A stretch of 31,723 nt of DNA from JAGVIE01 sp964520905 (GCA_964520905.1 CAZFQL010000023.1:1-31723), one strand, 5' to 3'. Positions 1 to 8,200 are shown, counted from the stretch's first letter. Made by a program: numbers and translations. The notes: generated from the letters alone by a model not told the origin.

Positions 1-1
1 G

Positions 2-277
2 AAAAATTGTATCTTTTCTCTTAACTTATTGTCCAGAAAATCGGGGCAAGATCATGACGAACCGATACAGAAGCAGGAATACCAGACAATTTTAGAAAAA
101 GCAATCGACAGATTACCGGTTAAACAGAAATTGGTTTTTAATATGCGCTTCAATGACGAGTTGACCTACGAAGAAATGGCAAAGATTCTAAAAAAATCTG
201 TAGGCGGAACAAAAGCAAATTATTTTCACGCCATGAAGAAGATATCGGAGTATGTTAGAAGGGAAATGAATTCATGA
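2..277 (+). CDS. ECF-type RNA polymerase sigma factor, C-terminal part (truncated by window edge)
   Basis: The frame is open from the first base, so the 5' part of the gene lies outside the window. The visible 91 residues contain a sigma region 4: LPVKQKLVFNMRFNDELTYE followed by EEMAKILKKSVGGTKANY, the helix-turn-helix that reads the -35 element of target promoters. The few residues before it fit the end of region 2 and the linker. A TTG at position 29 could be called as a start by a gene finder, but it would leave half a sigma factor. The stop overlaps the ATG of the next gene (ATGA), and that gene encodes a zinc-binding anti-sigma protein. This is the usual arrangement for an extracytoplasmic-function sigma factor and its regulator. 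The target genes cannot be told from this fragment. Confidence 0.85.
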   Translation, partial: KNCIFSLNLLSRKSGQDHDEPIQKQEYQTILEKAIDRLPVKQKLVFNMRFNDELTYEEMAKILKKSVGGTKANYFHAMKKISEYVRREMNS

Positions 278-894
278 ACTGCAAAGATGTGCAATACCGA
301 TTGCCGGATTTTATCCGCGGTGAAATAACTGAAAGTGAGGGCATATCCAATCATCTTTTGACTTGTAAACGATGCAGTAACGAGTTAGAGAGTCTCAGAA
401 TACTTTTCATGCATATCGGTAAGGAGAAGTCGTGGCAGCCATCCGATCTGTACTGGAATACTTTATTGCCCAGAATAAATAATAGAATACAGACAACGTC
501 AAAATGGTTACCCTACACAAGAATGATGCAAATTGCATTGCCATTTGCGGCGGCAATCGTATTGGTTGTTTTATCATTACAATTACTGCCAGCGGTGAAT
601 GGGAATAATTCACAGGGTATACAGGCAGATATCAAGCAATTAACGAATGAAGAGCTTCATGATTATTTACAGCAGCAATCAATCGTAGGCGCCGAAGTAT
701 CGTACGATTATGCTGATAATATCGTATCATCCAAAGTAGATAAGAGTGTTGTGAAAGAATTATTACAGGAAGAAAATTCACTTTCTTCTTATCTGGATAC
801 CGATCAGGAAATATTATACGATACGATCAATGATCAGACAGCAGAAATAGTTGTCGCAATACTTGAAAATAAAAATAATCCATCTAGCGATTAA
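274..894 (+). CDS. Zinc-binding, membrane-anchored anti-sigma factor
   Basis: The 206-residue protein starts with a ZAS-type anti-sigma domain: Cys3, then His27-x3-Cys31-x2-Cys34 (HLLTCKRC), which in this family binds zinc and clamps the cognate sigma factor. One membrane helix follows at about residues 86-108 (ALPFAAAIVLVVLSLQLL), and the last 100 residues are acidic and would lie in the periplasm. The ATG overlaps the sigma stop by four bases, so the two are probably translationally coupled. By family knowledge it keeps the sigma factor inactive until an envelope signal releases it. The periplasmic part has no domain I recognise, so the signal is unknown. Confidence 0.85.
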   Translation: MNCKDVQYRLPDFIRGEITESEGISNHLLTCKRCSNELESLRILFMHIGKEKSWQPSDLYWNTLLPRINNRIQTTSKWLPYTRMMQIALPFAAAIVLVVLSLQLLPAVNGNNSQGIQADIKQLTNEELHDYLQQQSIVGAEVSYDYADNIVSSKVDKSVVKELLQEENSLSSYLDTDQEILYDTINDQTAEIVVAILENKNNPSSD

Positions 895-922
895 TGCTAT
901 TGACAATAAAAAGAGGTCAACT

Positions 923-1417
923 ATGAAAATATTCTATATATCCACACTGATGATTTTGGTGTTCTTTTTTGCCCAAGGCGTATCCTCACAACATCGGTGG
1001 GGACCTGAACGGGGCGAACGACAGCGTCCTGAGCGATTGGAAAAATTTCGCAAAATGCGACTTATCGAAGTTCTGAAATTGAATGAAGAAGGAGCGGTTA
1101 GGTTCTTTGCAAAACAAGCAGCTCACGAAGATAAAGCGCGTGAATTAATGAATTCCCGGAATGATATTCTTGACGGTATCGAAATAAATATTAAAGAAAA
1201 TAGTAAACCGGGTGAACTTGAGAAACAAGTCAATAGGATAAAGGAAATTGACAGGGAAATATTCAATGAGCGACAAAGATTTCAGGATGAAGTACGCCAA
1301 TTACTTACACCCGTACAATTCGGTAAATTCCTCCTTTTCGAAAGAGATTTCGGTCGCCAGGTTCGAGATGCAATTCAGGAAATGAATCAGGAAAGGCGAA
1401 ATCCTCCTGGCGAATAA
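923..1417 (+). CDS. Periplasmic Spy/CpxP-like protein (LTxxQ type)
   Basis: I take ATG 923 as the start, not a longer frame opening at 851. ATG 923 has AGAGG at 912-916 in front and gives a clean signal peptide (MKIFYISTLMILVFFFAQG, cleavage near residue 22). The mature part is about 140 residues, highly charged and helical. It has a Glu/Arg-rich stretch and LTPVQFGKFLLFERDF near the C-terminus, the LTPxQ-like signature of Spy/CpxP periplasmic chaperones and metal-stress proteins. It lies 28 bases after the anti-sigma gene and is closed by a terminator, so it is probably the effector of the sigma/anti-sigma pair. The family is diverse, so chaperone versus metal sensor is not settled. Confidence 0.75.
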   Translation: MKIFYISTLMILVFFFAQGVSSQHRWGPERGERQRPERLEKFRKMRLIEVLKLNEEGAVRFFAKQAAHEDKARELMNSRNDILDGIEINIKENSKPGELEKQVNRIKEIDREIFNERQRFQDEVRQLLTPVQFGKFLLFERDFGRQVRDAIQEMNQERRNPPGE

Positions 1418-1442
1418 TTAAATTACGCGAACAAATTAAATT

Positions 1443-1482
1443 CAAACCCTTGTTGCGTACGCAATAGGGGTTTTTGTTTTTT
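1443..1482 (+). terminator. Intrinsic terminator after the sigma/anti-sigma/Spy unit
   Basis: AAACCC and GGGGTTT arms enclose a perfect TTGCG-TA-CGCAA inverted core, followed by a run of Ts broken by one G. It sits 25 bases after the stop of the Spy-like gene and ends that unit. Its T-rich tail also supplies the TTTG upstream element of the next promoter. Confidence 0.8.
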
Positions 1483-1511
1483 GGATAACGCCTATAATCG
1501 TGTTATATTTT
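1480..1511 (+). promoter_or_regulatory. Putative Bacteroidota-type promoter of the cysteine desulfurase gene
   Basis: TTTG (1480-1483), 20 bases, TATATTTT (1504-1511), matching TTTG-N19/20-TAnnTTTG. If TA lies at -11/-10, transcription starts at about 1515, the A of the ATG itself. A TATAAT at 1493-1498 is also present but has no correctly spaced upstream element. Confidence 0.5.
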
Positions 1512-1514
1512 CCT

Positions 1515-2678
1515 ATGCGAAGAATATATTTAGATAATACCGCAACCACGCCGCTTGACCCAGAAGCGTTCGATGCGATGAAACCCTATCTGACGGAAAA
1601 ATTTGGTAATCCTTCATCAATACATTCATTCGGACGCGAGACTCGCTCCGCCATCGATGAGAGCAGGGAGCAAATTGCCAAGCTGATGGGTGCGAAACCG
1701 GGAGAAATCTTTTTTGTAAGCTGCGGCACTGAAGCAAATAATTTCGCGCTGAAAGGTTATTCAAGTAAAATGAGGGAGCGGGGAAAAGATCATATCGCTA
1801 CAAGTAAGACAGAGCATCATTCTATTCTGGAAACCTGTGAGTATTTGGAGAATAATGGATTTCAAATTAGTTATCTGAATGTTGACGAATTCGGGATGAT
1901 AGATCCTGATGATGTTCGAGGAAGTATAAATTCGAGAACCGGACTTATTTCCATCATGCATGCTAATAACGAAACCGGAACCATTAATCAGGTAAAAGCA
2001 ATCTCAAGTATAGCGCGCGGTTGCGGAGTAATCTTTCACACCGATGCCGTTCAATCTTTTGGAAAGATTCCGGTTGATGTCGATGAACTTGGTGTCGATA
2101 TGTTATCGATTTCTGCGCATAAAATATACGGTCCAAAAGGAATCGGAGTATTATACATTCGGAGCGGTATTGAGGTCGAGCGTCTCATTCATGGAGGAGG
2201 GCAGGAACGAGGTAAAAGAGCAGGCACCGAAAACATTGCCTACGCAGTGGGACTTGCAAAAGCGGCAGAATTGATATGCGGGGAAAGAACTTCAGAGAGT
2301 AAAAGAATATCTGATTTAAAAAATCAGATGATTAAGATTCTAAAAGAACAATTTCCTTTTGTTCTTTTCAACGGCCATCCGATAGAATCTCTGCCAAATG
2401 TTGTTAATATTTCATTCGATAGCCGGAAGATAAATATCGATGGAGAGGCATTACTGATGAATCTCGATCTTGCCGGTATAGCAGTATCAAGCGGTTCTGC
2501 CTGCACATCAGGAAGTATCAAGCCGTCTCATGTGCTCATTGCTATGGGTAGAGATATGGAGACAGCAAAAGCATCAATCAGGTTCTCTCTTGGCAGGTCA
2601 ACTACAATGGAAGATATAGAATATATTTTGGATATACTCCAAAATATTGTAAAGCGTATCGGTATGATCAAAGGTTAG
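1515..2678 (+). CDS. Cysteine desulfurase, NifS/IscS group I
   Basis: This PLP enzyme takes sulfur from L-cysteine, leaving alanine, and hands it as persulfide to Fe-S cluster or tRNA-thiolation pathways in the cytoplasm. Visible in the 387-residue protein: the N-terminal signature RRIYLDNTATTP, the cofactor region with His101-His102, the PLP lysine in SISAHKIYGPKG (Lys203), and the mobile-loop cysteine in SSGSACTSG (Cys330) that carries the persulfide. I use ATG 1515 because it places RRIYLDN at the N-terminus as in the family. A GTG at 1500 in the same frame lies upstream of the likely transcription start. There is no Shine-Dalgarno sequence. No iscU or other Fe-S gene is adjacent, so nifS, iscS and tRNA-thiolation roles cannot be separated. 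Its 3' end overlaps the convergent ppx gene by 11 bases. Confidence 0.93.
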   Translation: MRRIYLDNTATTPLDPEAFDAMKPYLTEKFGNPSSIHSFGRETRSAIDESREQIAKLMGAKPGEIFFVSCGTEANNFALKGYSSKMRERGKDHIATSKTEHHSILETCEYLENNGFQISYLNVDEFGMIDPDDVRGSINSRTGLISIMHANNETGTINQVKAISSIARGCGVIFHTDAVQSFGKIPVDVDELGVDMLSISAHKIYGPKGIGVLYIRSGIEVERLIHGGGQERGKRAGTENIAYAVGLAKAAELICGERTSESKRISDLKNQMIKILKEQFPFVLFNGHPIESLPNVVNISFDSRKINIDGEALLMNLDLAGIAVSSGSACTSGSIKPSHVLIAMGRDMETAKASIRFSLGRSTTMEDIEYILDILQNIVKRIGMIKG

Positions 2679-3615
2679 TTATTCCGCGGTCACATTTATT
2701 GCATTGCTTTTCATATTCCCTCAATACCAGTCCATACCTCAATCCGCGCTCACTCACAACTACTTGTTTAAAGTTGAATTGTTTCATGAATTCATATAGG
2801 ATAAGAACACCGGCCGGTAAAATATCTTCACGTCCTTCGGTAGTGTCTGAGAGCGAACGAATTTCGGCTGGTCTCATTTTGAACAATATTTCTAGCCAAT
2901 GGTGAATCTGATCGATACTCAGACGGTAACCGCTTACCTTTTCAGCATCGAACTTCATCAGTCCCCGCTCGAGATAGGCAAGGGTTGTCACCGTTCCCGC
3001 AACACCGATTAGAATGTAATTATCTGAACTAAATATTTCCAATTGATGGTATGCCTGAGCGATAATCTCTTTAGCAAGTTCGATATCAGCATCAGCGGGA
3101 GGGAGTTTCTTGAAGCAACGCTCAGTCAATCTGACTGCTCCTATTTGAAGACTCCGTGCAACAAATTTATGGTTTGTTTTATATGCTATTTCTGTACTGC
3201 CGCCACCGATATCAAGAACAAGTTTAGATGCATTAATTGAAGAAAAGCCGCTAATTGCTCCTTCATAAGTTAAAAAAGCCTCATCACCGCCGCTGATAAT
3301 TTCAACCTCAAGGTCAGTCACTTTTTTCAAGTGGGTTATGAATTCGATTTTATTCTCGGCATCACGAACCGCGCTGGTGGCGCAGGTAATAATTTTATCA
3401 GCGTTGAATTGATATGCGATATTCTTGTAATCTTGAAGAATACCTGCTACACTATCGAACGCAGTAGGTGAGATCGAAGAATTATTACCAACATAGTTGC
3501 CGAGGCGTGGGAAGCTCTGCCGGTGCTCGAGCGTGAGAATTTTTCCAGGATGATCGATTTCAGCGATAAGAAGCAATACAGTGTTAGTGCCTATATCAAT
3601 ACTCGCGATTCTCAT
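2668..3615 (-). CDS. ppx: Exopolyphosphatase / guanosine pentaphosphatase family (Ppx/GppA)
   Basis: The 315-residue protein has the actin/Hsp70-like ATPase fold motifs of Ppx/GppA: phosphate-1 IDIGTNTVLLL near the N-terminus, TSAVRDAEN at 80-88, the catalytic region SGGDEAFLTYEGA with Glu112, VLDIGGGSTEIAY at 133-145, and SERGLRYGLVL near the end. Members remove terminal phosphates from polyphosphate or convert pppGpp to ppGpp. At this length it is the short form, without the C-terminal HD domain of E. coli Ppx. The start at ATG 3615 is fixed by a four-base ATGA overlap with the stop of prmA. An earlier in-frame ATG at 3645 would intrude into prmA. Which substrate is preferred cannot be read from sequence. 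Confidence 0.9.
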   Translation of the reverse strand: MRIASIDIGTNTVLLLIAEIDHPGKILTLEHRQSFPRLGNYVGNNSSISPTAFDSVAGILQDYKNIAYQFNADKIITCATSAVRDAENKIEFITHLKKVTDLEVEIISGGDEAFLTYEGAISGFSSINASKLVLDIGGGSTEIAYKTNHKFVARSLQIGAVRLTERCFKKLPPADADIELAKEIIAQAYHQLEIFSSDNYILIGVAGTVTTLAYLERGLMKFDAEKVSGYRLSIDQIHHWLEILFKMRPAEIRSLSDTTEGREDILPAGVLILYEFMKQFNFKQVVVSERGLRYGLVLREYEKQCNKCDRGITNL

Positions 3616-4466
3616 CCAGGTATTTTTGCCGCGATGGCGATCCATTCATTTTCACGAACTATCTCAAGAACAATAAAATTGTTTTTTGCAAGTTCAAGTA
3701 TCATGTTGTTTTCGTCTGATGATAACAAACCCGATAGTAAAAGGATTCCGTCTTTTTGTAGTAACCGTTTGAATTCGCGCATAAATTCGATATTCGTATT
3801 GAGTGTCAGGTTGGCTGTGACTAAGTCATATTCTGATCCGTGAAGTTCCTGAATATTTTGGGACGATATTTTGATCGCGCCATCCACCCGATTAGCATGA
3901 ACATTCTCTTGCGCATTATCGATCGACCATTCATCATTATCTATCCCAATTGCCGATCGCGCACCAAGTTTAATGGCTGCTATAGCGAGAATACCTGTAC
4001 CGGTGCCGACATCTAACATTGAGCACGCTGGAGTAAGATATTTCTCGATTAATCTAAGCGTCAATCTCGTTGTTTCATGGTAGCCGGTCCCGAATGACAT
4101 CTTCGGATCGATTTGAATAATTATCCGATTGCCTGAACCAGCGTATTCACACCATGATGGTTTGATTACGAGTGTGTCACCTACCTCAATTGGCTGGATA
4201 GTTTTTTCCCATTCTTCATTCCAGTCTTTATCTGCGAATTCCCTGAATGATGGAACAGCGTTAGAGGAAATGGTTTGTAAAAGATTTCCAAGTCGTTCTT
4301 TGAAGAGTTTATTTTTCTCATCGCTCCACCGGCTCTTATCAATGTAGCAGAGCAACGAATTATCGGTTTCTTGAAAACCCAGGCATCCGAGTTCAACCAT
4401 TGTCGGAATTAGAAGATCGCGTTGTTCCTGATTCGCCGAGATTGTGATTTCAAGAAATATTTTCAT
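3612..4466 (-). CDS. prmA: Ribosomal protein L11 methyltransferase
   Basis: PrmA methylates ribosomal protein L11 at several amino groups using S-adenosylmethionine. The 284-residue protein has an N-terminal L11-recognition region with the DWNEEW segment (81-86), the family signature DPKMSFGTGYHETT (120-133), the SAM-binding loop MLDVGTGTGILAIAA (150-164) and an acidic ribose-binding IGIDND at 173-178. Start ATG 4466 overlaps the stop of the upstream peptidase gene (ATGA), and its own stop overlaps the ppx start in the same way. The three leftward genes are therefore translationally chained. A longer reading frame begins at 4541 but would lie inside the peptidase gene. The catalytic-site asparagine motif reads TANLTLN instead of the more usual VANIL, a mild variation. 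Confidence 0.92.
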   Translation of the reverse strand: MKIFLEITISANQEQRDLLIPTMVELGCLGFQETDNSLLCYIDKSRWSDEKNKLFKERLGNLLQTISSNAVPSFREFADKDWNEEWEKTIQPIEVGDTLVIKPSWCEYAGSGNRIIIQIDPKMSFGTGYHETTRLTLRLIEKYLTPACSMLDVGTGTGILAIAAIKLGARSAIGIDNDEWSIDNAQENVHANRVDGAIKISSQNIQELHGSEYDLVTANLTLNTNIEFMREFKRLLQKDGILLLSGLLSSDENNMILELAKNNFIVLEIVRENEWIAIAAKIPG

Positions 4467-5434
4467 TTTGGCTCGGATGGATAATTGTAAATAACATGCA
4501 TCAGTACTTTCCCGACAGCCTCGAGACTTGCCGAGCTGCATTTATCTGGAGTATCCTGTGTAGTGTGCCAGTAACTGTTGGATTCATCAGGATAGTTGAA
4601 ATCGATAAGATCGATTGTTTTAATACCTACTTCATTCAGGGGTATATGATCATCCAGAACCCATCCCTGCAAATCGTCGCTGAATTGTTCAACACCTAAT
4701 GATTTTGCCGCCGACCAAACTAAATCTACAATCGCAGGAGCATATTCGAGAGAATATCTTTCCTTCCGGATTTCGAGTTGTGCGTCACCTACCATGTCGA
4801 GCAGAATTCCAAATTCCGGTTTGAAACCGGGAGGAAGATTTTTTGAAAACGACCTTGCGCCTAAAAAATATCCTGCGTTATCTCCTTCTTTGCCGTAATC
4901 CTCTCCATCGGTGAATAACATATCAATACCGACTGAAGGAGGTTTTATTTTTAACTGACGCGCTAACTCCAGCAATACTGCTACGCCGCTCGCACCATCA
5001 TTAGCGCCGAGAACCATTTCCTTTTGTTTCTTTACGTCAGGATCCTGATCAGCTCTTGGTCTGGAATCCCAATGCGCCAAAAGCAGTATCCTTGTTGTTG
5101 CTTTTAGGTTAAAAGACGATAGCACATTCGTCATGGTAATAATTTTTCCATCATAACCTTTATGTGAGAAAGGTAAGAGGCTAACTGTGCCTGCATACTT
5201 GTGCATTTCAGATTGAAGGAAGGATAAGCATCTCTTATGTGCATCAGAACCTGGAACTCTTGGACCGAAATCCGTTTGCTTTTTGAGATAAGCAAAAGCG
5301 CTTATTCCATCGAATATTGCCGAAGTTTTTGCAGTATCACTCACAATAGGTATCTGAACCCTGAGTTTGGGTTGCTCTTGACTACATCCTGAGCTGAGAA
5401 TAATGATAAACAGAGTAACAATTATTTTTTGCAT
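4463..5434 (-). CDS. M28-family peptidase / glutaminyl-peptide cyclotransferase-like lipoprotein
   Basis: ATG 5434 gives a lipoprotein signal ending in LSSGC (Cys17), so the 323-residue enzyme should be lipid-anchored outside the cytoplasm. An earlier ATG at 5491 would place charged residues before this signal. The M28 core is complete: His121 in LLLAHWDSRPR, Asp146 in GANDGASG, Glu178 in FTDGEDYG, LLDMVGD at 211-217, and His290 in SYWHTTQDTPDKCS. The FGPRVPGS opening and the HWDSRP, DDHIPL and WHTTQDTPDKC elements are closest to glutaminyl cyclases, which form N-terminal pyroglutamate, and less like general aminopeptidases. The activity is therefore either cyclase or aminopeptidase; the metal site is shared. 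First gene of the leftward unit with prmA and ppx. Confidence 0.85.
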   Translation of the reverse strand: MQKIIVTLFIIILSSGCSQEQPKLRVQIPIVSDTAKTSAIFDGISAFAYLKKQTDFGPRVPGSDAHKRCLSFLQSEMHKYAGTVSLLPFSHKGYDGKIITMTNVLSSFNLKATTRILLLAHWDSRPRADQDPDVKKQKEMVLGANDGASGVAVLLELARQLKIKPPSVGIDMLFTDGEDYGKEGDNAGYFLGARSFSKNLPPGFKPEFGILLDMVGDAQLEIRKERYSLEYAPAIVDLVWSAAKSLGVEQFSDDLQGWVLDDHIPLNEVGIKTIDLIDFNYPDESNSYWHTTQDTPDKCSSASLEAVGKVLMHVIYNYPSEPK

Positions 5435-5460
5435 AATGTTTATTATATGATAGAATGAAA

Positions 5461-5491
5461 TGAATCTAATAAAAACTTTTTTGATTAGCAA
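5461..5491 (-). promoter_or_regulatory. Putative promoter of the peptidase-prmA-ppx unit
   Basis: On the minus strand, TTG (5491-5489), 20 bases, TAGATTCA (5468-5461). The spacing is right and TAnnTT fits, but the last two bases of the downstream element are off consensus. The expected transcription start is about 23 bases before ATG 5434. Confidence 0.35.
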
Positions 5492-5511
5492 CGCCGAAAG
5501 ATTGTAACCTT

Positions 5512-5546
5512 TCTCGTGGAATGACGTCTAACAGTATAACACGAGA
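5512..5546. repeat. Seven-base inverted repeat before the DUF4097 gene
   Basis: TCTCGTG (5512-5518) and CACGAGA (5540-5546) are perfect complements 21 bases apart, just before the ribosome-binding site of the rightward DUF4097 gene. It could be an operator or a leader hairpin. The sequence does not decide between them. Confidence 0.35.
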
Positions 5547-5566
5547 CAATTTGAAAGGATATTTAT

Positions 5567-6529
5567 ATGCCACAACCTCTAAGCGTAACCACACGATTAA
5601 TAATACTCATGGTATTTGCAGTAATATTTGCGGCAACAATGATTGGCTTGTCGATCAAAACACGAACTCCGGATAATACTGAACGTGTTCTGTTGGGTAA
5701 TGATAAGAATATTGAAAAAACTTTTACGGTACAGCCGGATGGTCAATTGAATATCCAAACCGACGTAGGAAATATTTCTGTTAAAGGTACCGAGAGCAAT
5801 GAAGTAAGTATCCGCGTAATGGCTCGTGGCTCAGAAGAAGAGTTGAGAAAGTTCGATGTATCATTAGATCAAAACGGAAATAATGTAGAAATAAAAGGGA
5901 CAATGAAAAGAAGCCATTTTCGATTCTTCGATAATCATTGGCTTGAGATTCAATACGAGATACAGGTTCCAAAATCGTATAATTTAAACCTCCATACTTC
6001 GGGTGGAAACATCGAAATCAATGGTGTCAAAGGAAAAATCGAAGGTGAGACATCCGGAGGGAATCTCGAACTTTCGGAACTTGAAGGGAATGTAAAATTA
6101 TCGACATCGGGTGGTAATGTCAATATTGAAAAATCATCCGGTGATTTTAATTTAGAAACATCCGGTGGAAATATGTACGGGGAGTCGATCACCGGACCAT
6201 TGCAGATGGAAACATCGGGCGGTAATATTGAAATTAAAAACGGTTACGGCAAAGTACGGGCATCGACTTCAGGAGGTAATATCCACGCTTATATGAAAGA
6301 TAACAAAGGGATCGATCTCTCGACATCGGGCGGGAACATTGTGGTAAGGGTTCCCAAATCTATCACGGCAGACATACAAGCAGAGGCATCAGGCGGGGAT
6401 GTAAACTGCGATCTCGAATATACAGGGAAGATAAAAGACGGTAGTATGAAAGGCAAGATTAACGGTGGAGGCAATCTGATAAGACTGGAAACATCAGGTG
6501 GCGATATTGTAATCGACCCGAATGATTAA
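5567..6529 (+). CDS. DUF4097-family beta-repeat protein with N-terminal membrane anchor
   Basis: The 320-residue protein has an uncleaved-looking membrane helix at about residues 10-28 (LIILMVFAVIFAATMIGLSI). A beta-strand domain follows, and then a striking run of (T/A)SGG(N/D) units. I count seven TSGGN plus one ASGGD and one TSGGD between about residues 143 and 314, spaced roughly 16-24 residues. Each unit begins a short strand pair (for example LHTSGGNIEINGVKGKIEG), as expected for a right-handed beta-helix or beta-roll of the DUF4097 (putative adhesin/auto-transporter-like) family. The start has GAAAGGA ten bases upstream. The protein should sit on the outer face of the inner membrane with the beta domain outside. 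Molecular function is unknown. It converges on dacB with a shared terminator. Confidence 0.85.
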   Translation: MPQPLSVTTRLIILMVFAVIFAATMIGLSIKTRTPDNTERVLLGNDKNIEKTFTVQPDGQLNIQTDVGNISVKGTESNEVSIRVMARGSEEELRKFDVSLDQNGNNVEIKGTMKRSHFRFFDNHWLEIQYEIQVPKSYNLNLHTSGGNIEINGVKGKIEGETSGGNLELSELEGNVKLSTSGGNVNIEKSSGDFNLETSGGNMYGESITGPLQMETSGGNIEIKNGYGKVRASTSGGNIHAYMKDNKGIDLSTSGGNIVVRVPKSITADIQAEASGGDVNCDLEYTGKIKDGSMKGKINGGGNLIRLETSGGDIVIDPND

Positions 6530-6558
6530 CTTGATTTCGGGGAAACGATTTTTCTTTG

Positions 6559-6595
6559 AAGAGGCTGTCTCTTTTTCTTGTGAGACAGCCTCTTT
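6559..6595. terminator. Bidirectional terminator between DUF4097 gene and dacB
   Basis: GAGGCTGTCTC (6561-6571) and GAGACAGCCTC (6582-6592) form a perfect 11-bp stem, extendable by two A-T pairs. There is a ten-base T-rich loop, Ts on the right and As on the left. It lies between two converging stops only 68 bases apart and can serve both directions. Confidence 0.9.
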
Positions 6596-6597
6596 CA

Positions 6598-8067
6598 TTA
6601 GTTACCGATGTCGGTGTTAACGAGTAGCTCAAGAATATTGTCTTGAATTTCCCGAAGAACTCCATTTTCACCCGGAAAATGATTACATAAGATGCTAAAT
6701 GCAAACATACGATTGTTCCTTGATGTTCCATACCCCGACAATCCACTCACACCGCGCAGAGATCCTGTTTTAGCACGCACATTTCCAGATGCGCGTGTAT
6801 TCTTCATCCGGTTTTTCATTGTGCCGTCAATTCCGGCGATAGCTAAACTCTCGTAAAATCTTGGGAAGATCGTTTTACTGTTATATAATTTTATTAATAC
6901 CGTTATAATTCCGTCTGGCGTCATCTCGTTGTACCACGAAACGCCTGATCCGTCAGCCATCATAACCTTACTTGTGTCAATACCTATCGAAGCGAGAAAA
7001 TGTTTTGTAAATTGAATTCCATCAGCAGAAACACCTGGTTGACCTGTTAATTCCGCGGATAAAGTTTTCAGCAGATTCTCAGCCGCAATATTATCACTCA
7101 GTTTATTGGCGCTATGAATGATTGAGTCTAAAGAATGCGATGACTCATAAATCAATTTATTCCCATGAATCGGTCCCAGTCGAATTTCTCCTTCTGTTCT
7201 GATGCCCTGAATATTAAGTCGGTCACGTAATAATTCTAAAAATATTAATTCCGGCTTGCGCAAACTTACTGAAAATTCCTTCGACTCGGAATCGGGAGAA
7301 ATTCTTCCTTGAACAATTATTTTGTTTTCGCCTCTTATCCGGGTTACCGAAAGTGCCTCGATTGATGTATCGTAAGTTGTAACAGCATAATTTATTACTT
7401 TGACAGAAGATAATTGCGGCTCGATTATTACAATTGGTGGATCGTTTAGCATTTGTCCTGGTCGGACTATAATTTTTACAGAATTCTTGTTTACGCTTAA
7501 AGGTGAGATGAAAGGTTCATCGGTACTCGGCTCGTCATCCCACATCCAGCCCTGTCCCCAATAAATTGAATCGAAATAACTTATATCGCCGATGATATCA
7601 CCTTCGATAGAAGTGATTCCGTTCATTTTAAGGTGTGACGTAATAGAATCAAGATCGGATGTCTCGAATAAAGGATCGCCGCTTCCTTTTATGTATAAAT
7701 TTCCTTTAAGGTTTCCGTTATCGGCTTTACCATCGGTGTAGAACTTAGTCGTAAATTCAAAATTCTTATCTAATAGATTTAATGCGACGGCAGTAGTGAT
7801 TAATTTCAAGTTCGAAGCAGGATGGAATAGTTTATTGCTGTTCCGTTCATATAATATACTGCCATTGTCCAGGCGAACTATTTTAACGCCTATGAAAGAT
7901 GAACTCAATGAAGAATCGTTTAGAATATGATCTATCTGCGAACTAAGTGTATCCTTAGTATGGATCACTGTATCTGAGTAACGCCGATGATCAGTTTGCG
8001 ATATGCTTAATGAGTTCATGAAACATACCGCCAACATTAGGTAGAAGGCAATGTTAATAAGATTCAT
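6598..8067 (-). CDS. dacB: D-alanyl-D-alanine carboxypeptidase/endopeptidase, PBP4 type (peptidase S13)
   Basis: This penicillin-binding protein trims the D-Ala-D-Ala end of peptidoglycan stems and can cut cross-links in the periplasm. The 489-residue protein has a signal peptide in the first 24 residues and all three active-site motifs: S85-x-x-K88 in HPASNLKLI, the SDN triad in KLSDNIAAE, and KTG in RAKTGSLRG. The large insertion between the first two motifs is typical of class C PBP4/S13 enzymes and explains the length. It is a single leftward gene, divergent from secA across 133 bases that also contain the secA promoter. Confidence 0.93.
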   Translation of the reverse strand: MNLINIAFYLMLAVCFMNSLSISQTDHRRYSDTVIHTKDTLSSQIDHILNDSSLSSSFIGVKIVRLDNGSILYERNSNKLFHPASNLKLITTAVALNLLDKNFEFTTKFYTDGKADNGNLKGNLYIKGSGDPLFETSDLDSITSHLKMNGITSIEGDIIGDISYFDSIYWGQGWMWDDEPSTDEPFISPLSVNKNSVKIIVRPGQMLNDPPIVIIEPQLSSVKVINYAVTTYDTSIEALSVTRIRGENKIIVQGRISPDSESKEFSVSLRKPELIFLELLRDRLNIQGIRTEGEIRLGPIHGNKLIYESSHSLDSIIHSANKLSDNIAAENLLKTLSAELTGQPGVSADGIQFTKHFLASIGIDTSKVMMADGSGVSWYNEMTPDGIITVLIKLYNSKTIFPRFYESLAIAGIDGTMKNRMKNTRASGNVRAKTGSLRGVSGLSGYGTSRNNRMFAFSILCNHFPGENGVLREIQDNILELLVNTDIGN

Positions 8068-8133
8068 GGCATAAAGATTAAAGAAAAAAATGTTAAAAGC
8101 AAAAAATCTAAAACGAACTGCACAAAGTCACTG

Positions 8134-8165
8134 TTTGATTTAAAGTCGGAAAATGGTTAGATTTT
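8134..8165 (+). promoter_or_regulatory. Putative Bacteroidota-type promoter of secA
   Basis: TTTG (8134-8137), 20 bases, TAGATTTT (8158-8165). Predicted transcription starts near 8169, giving a leader of about 32 bases to ATG 8201. This excludes the in-frame ATG at 8153 as the start. Confidence 0.55.
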
Positions 8166-8200
8166 ATCCAACTTTACCAATAATAGGACTAAAATACTCA

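Noticed and set aside
1493..1498. TATAAT as an E. coli-type -10 box
   Set aside because: No TTGACA-like element lies 17 bases upstream, and the Bacteroidota-type pair at 1480-1511 fits better.
1500..1514. GTG 1500 as the start of the cysteine desulfurase gene
   Set aside because: It adds residues before the conserved RRIYLDN start and falls upstream of the predicted transcription start.
8153..8200. ATG 8153 as the start of secA (16 extra residues)
   Set aside because: The likely promoter element TAGATTTT (8158-8165) lies over and after this ATG, and MLNILSKIF at 8201 is the usual SecA N-terminus.
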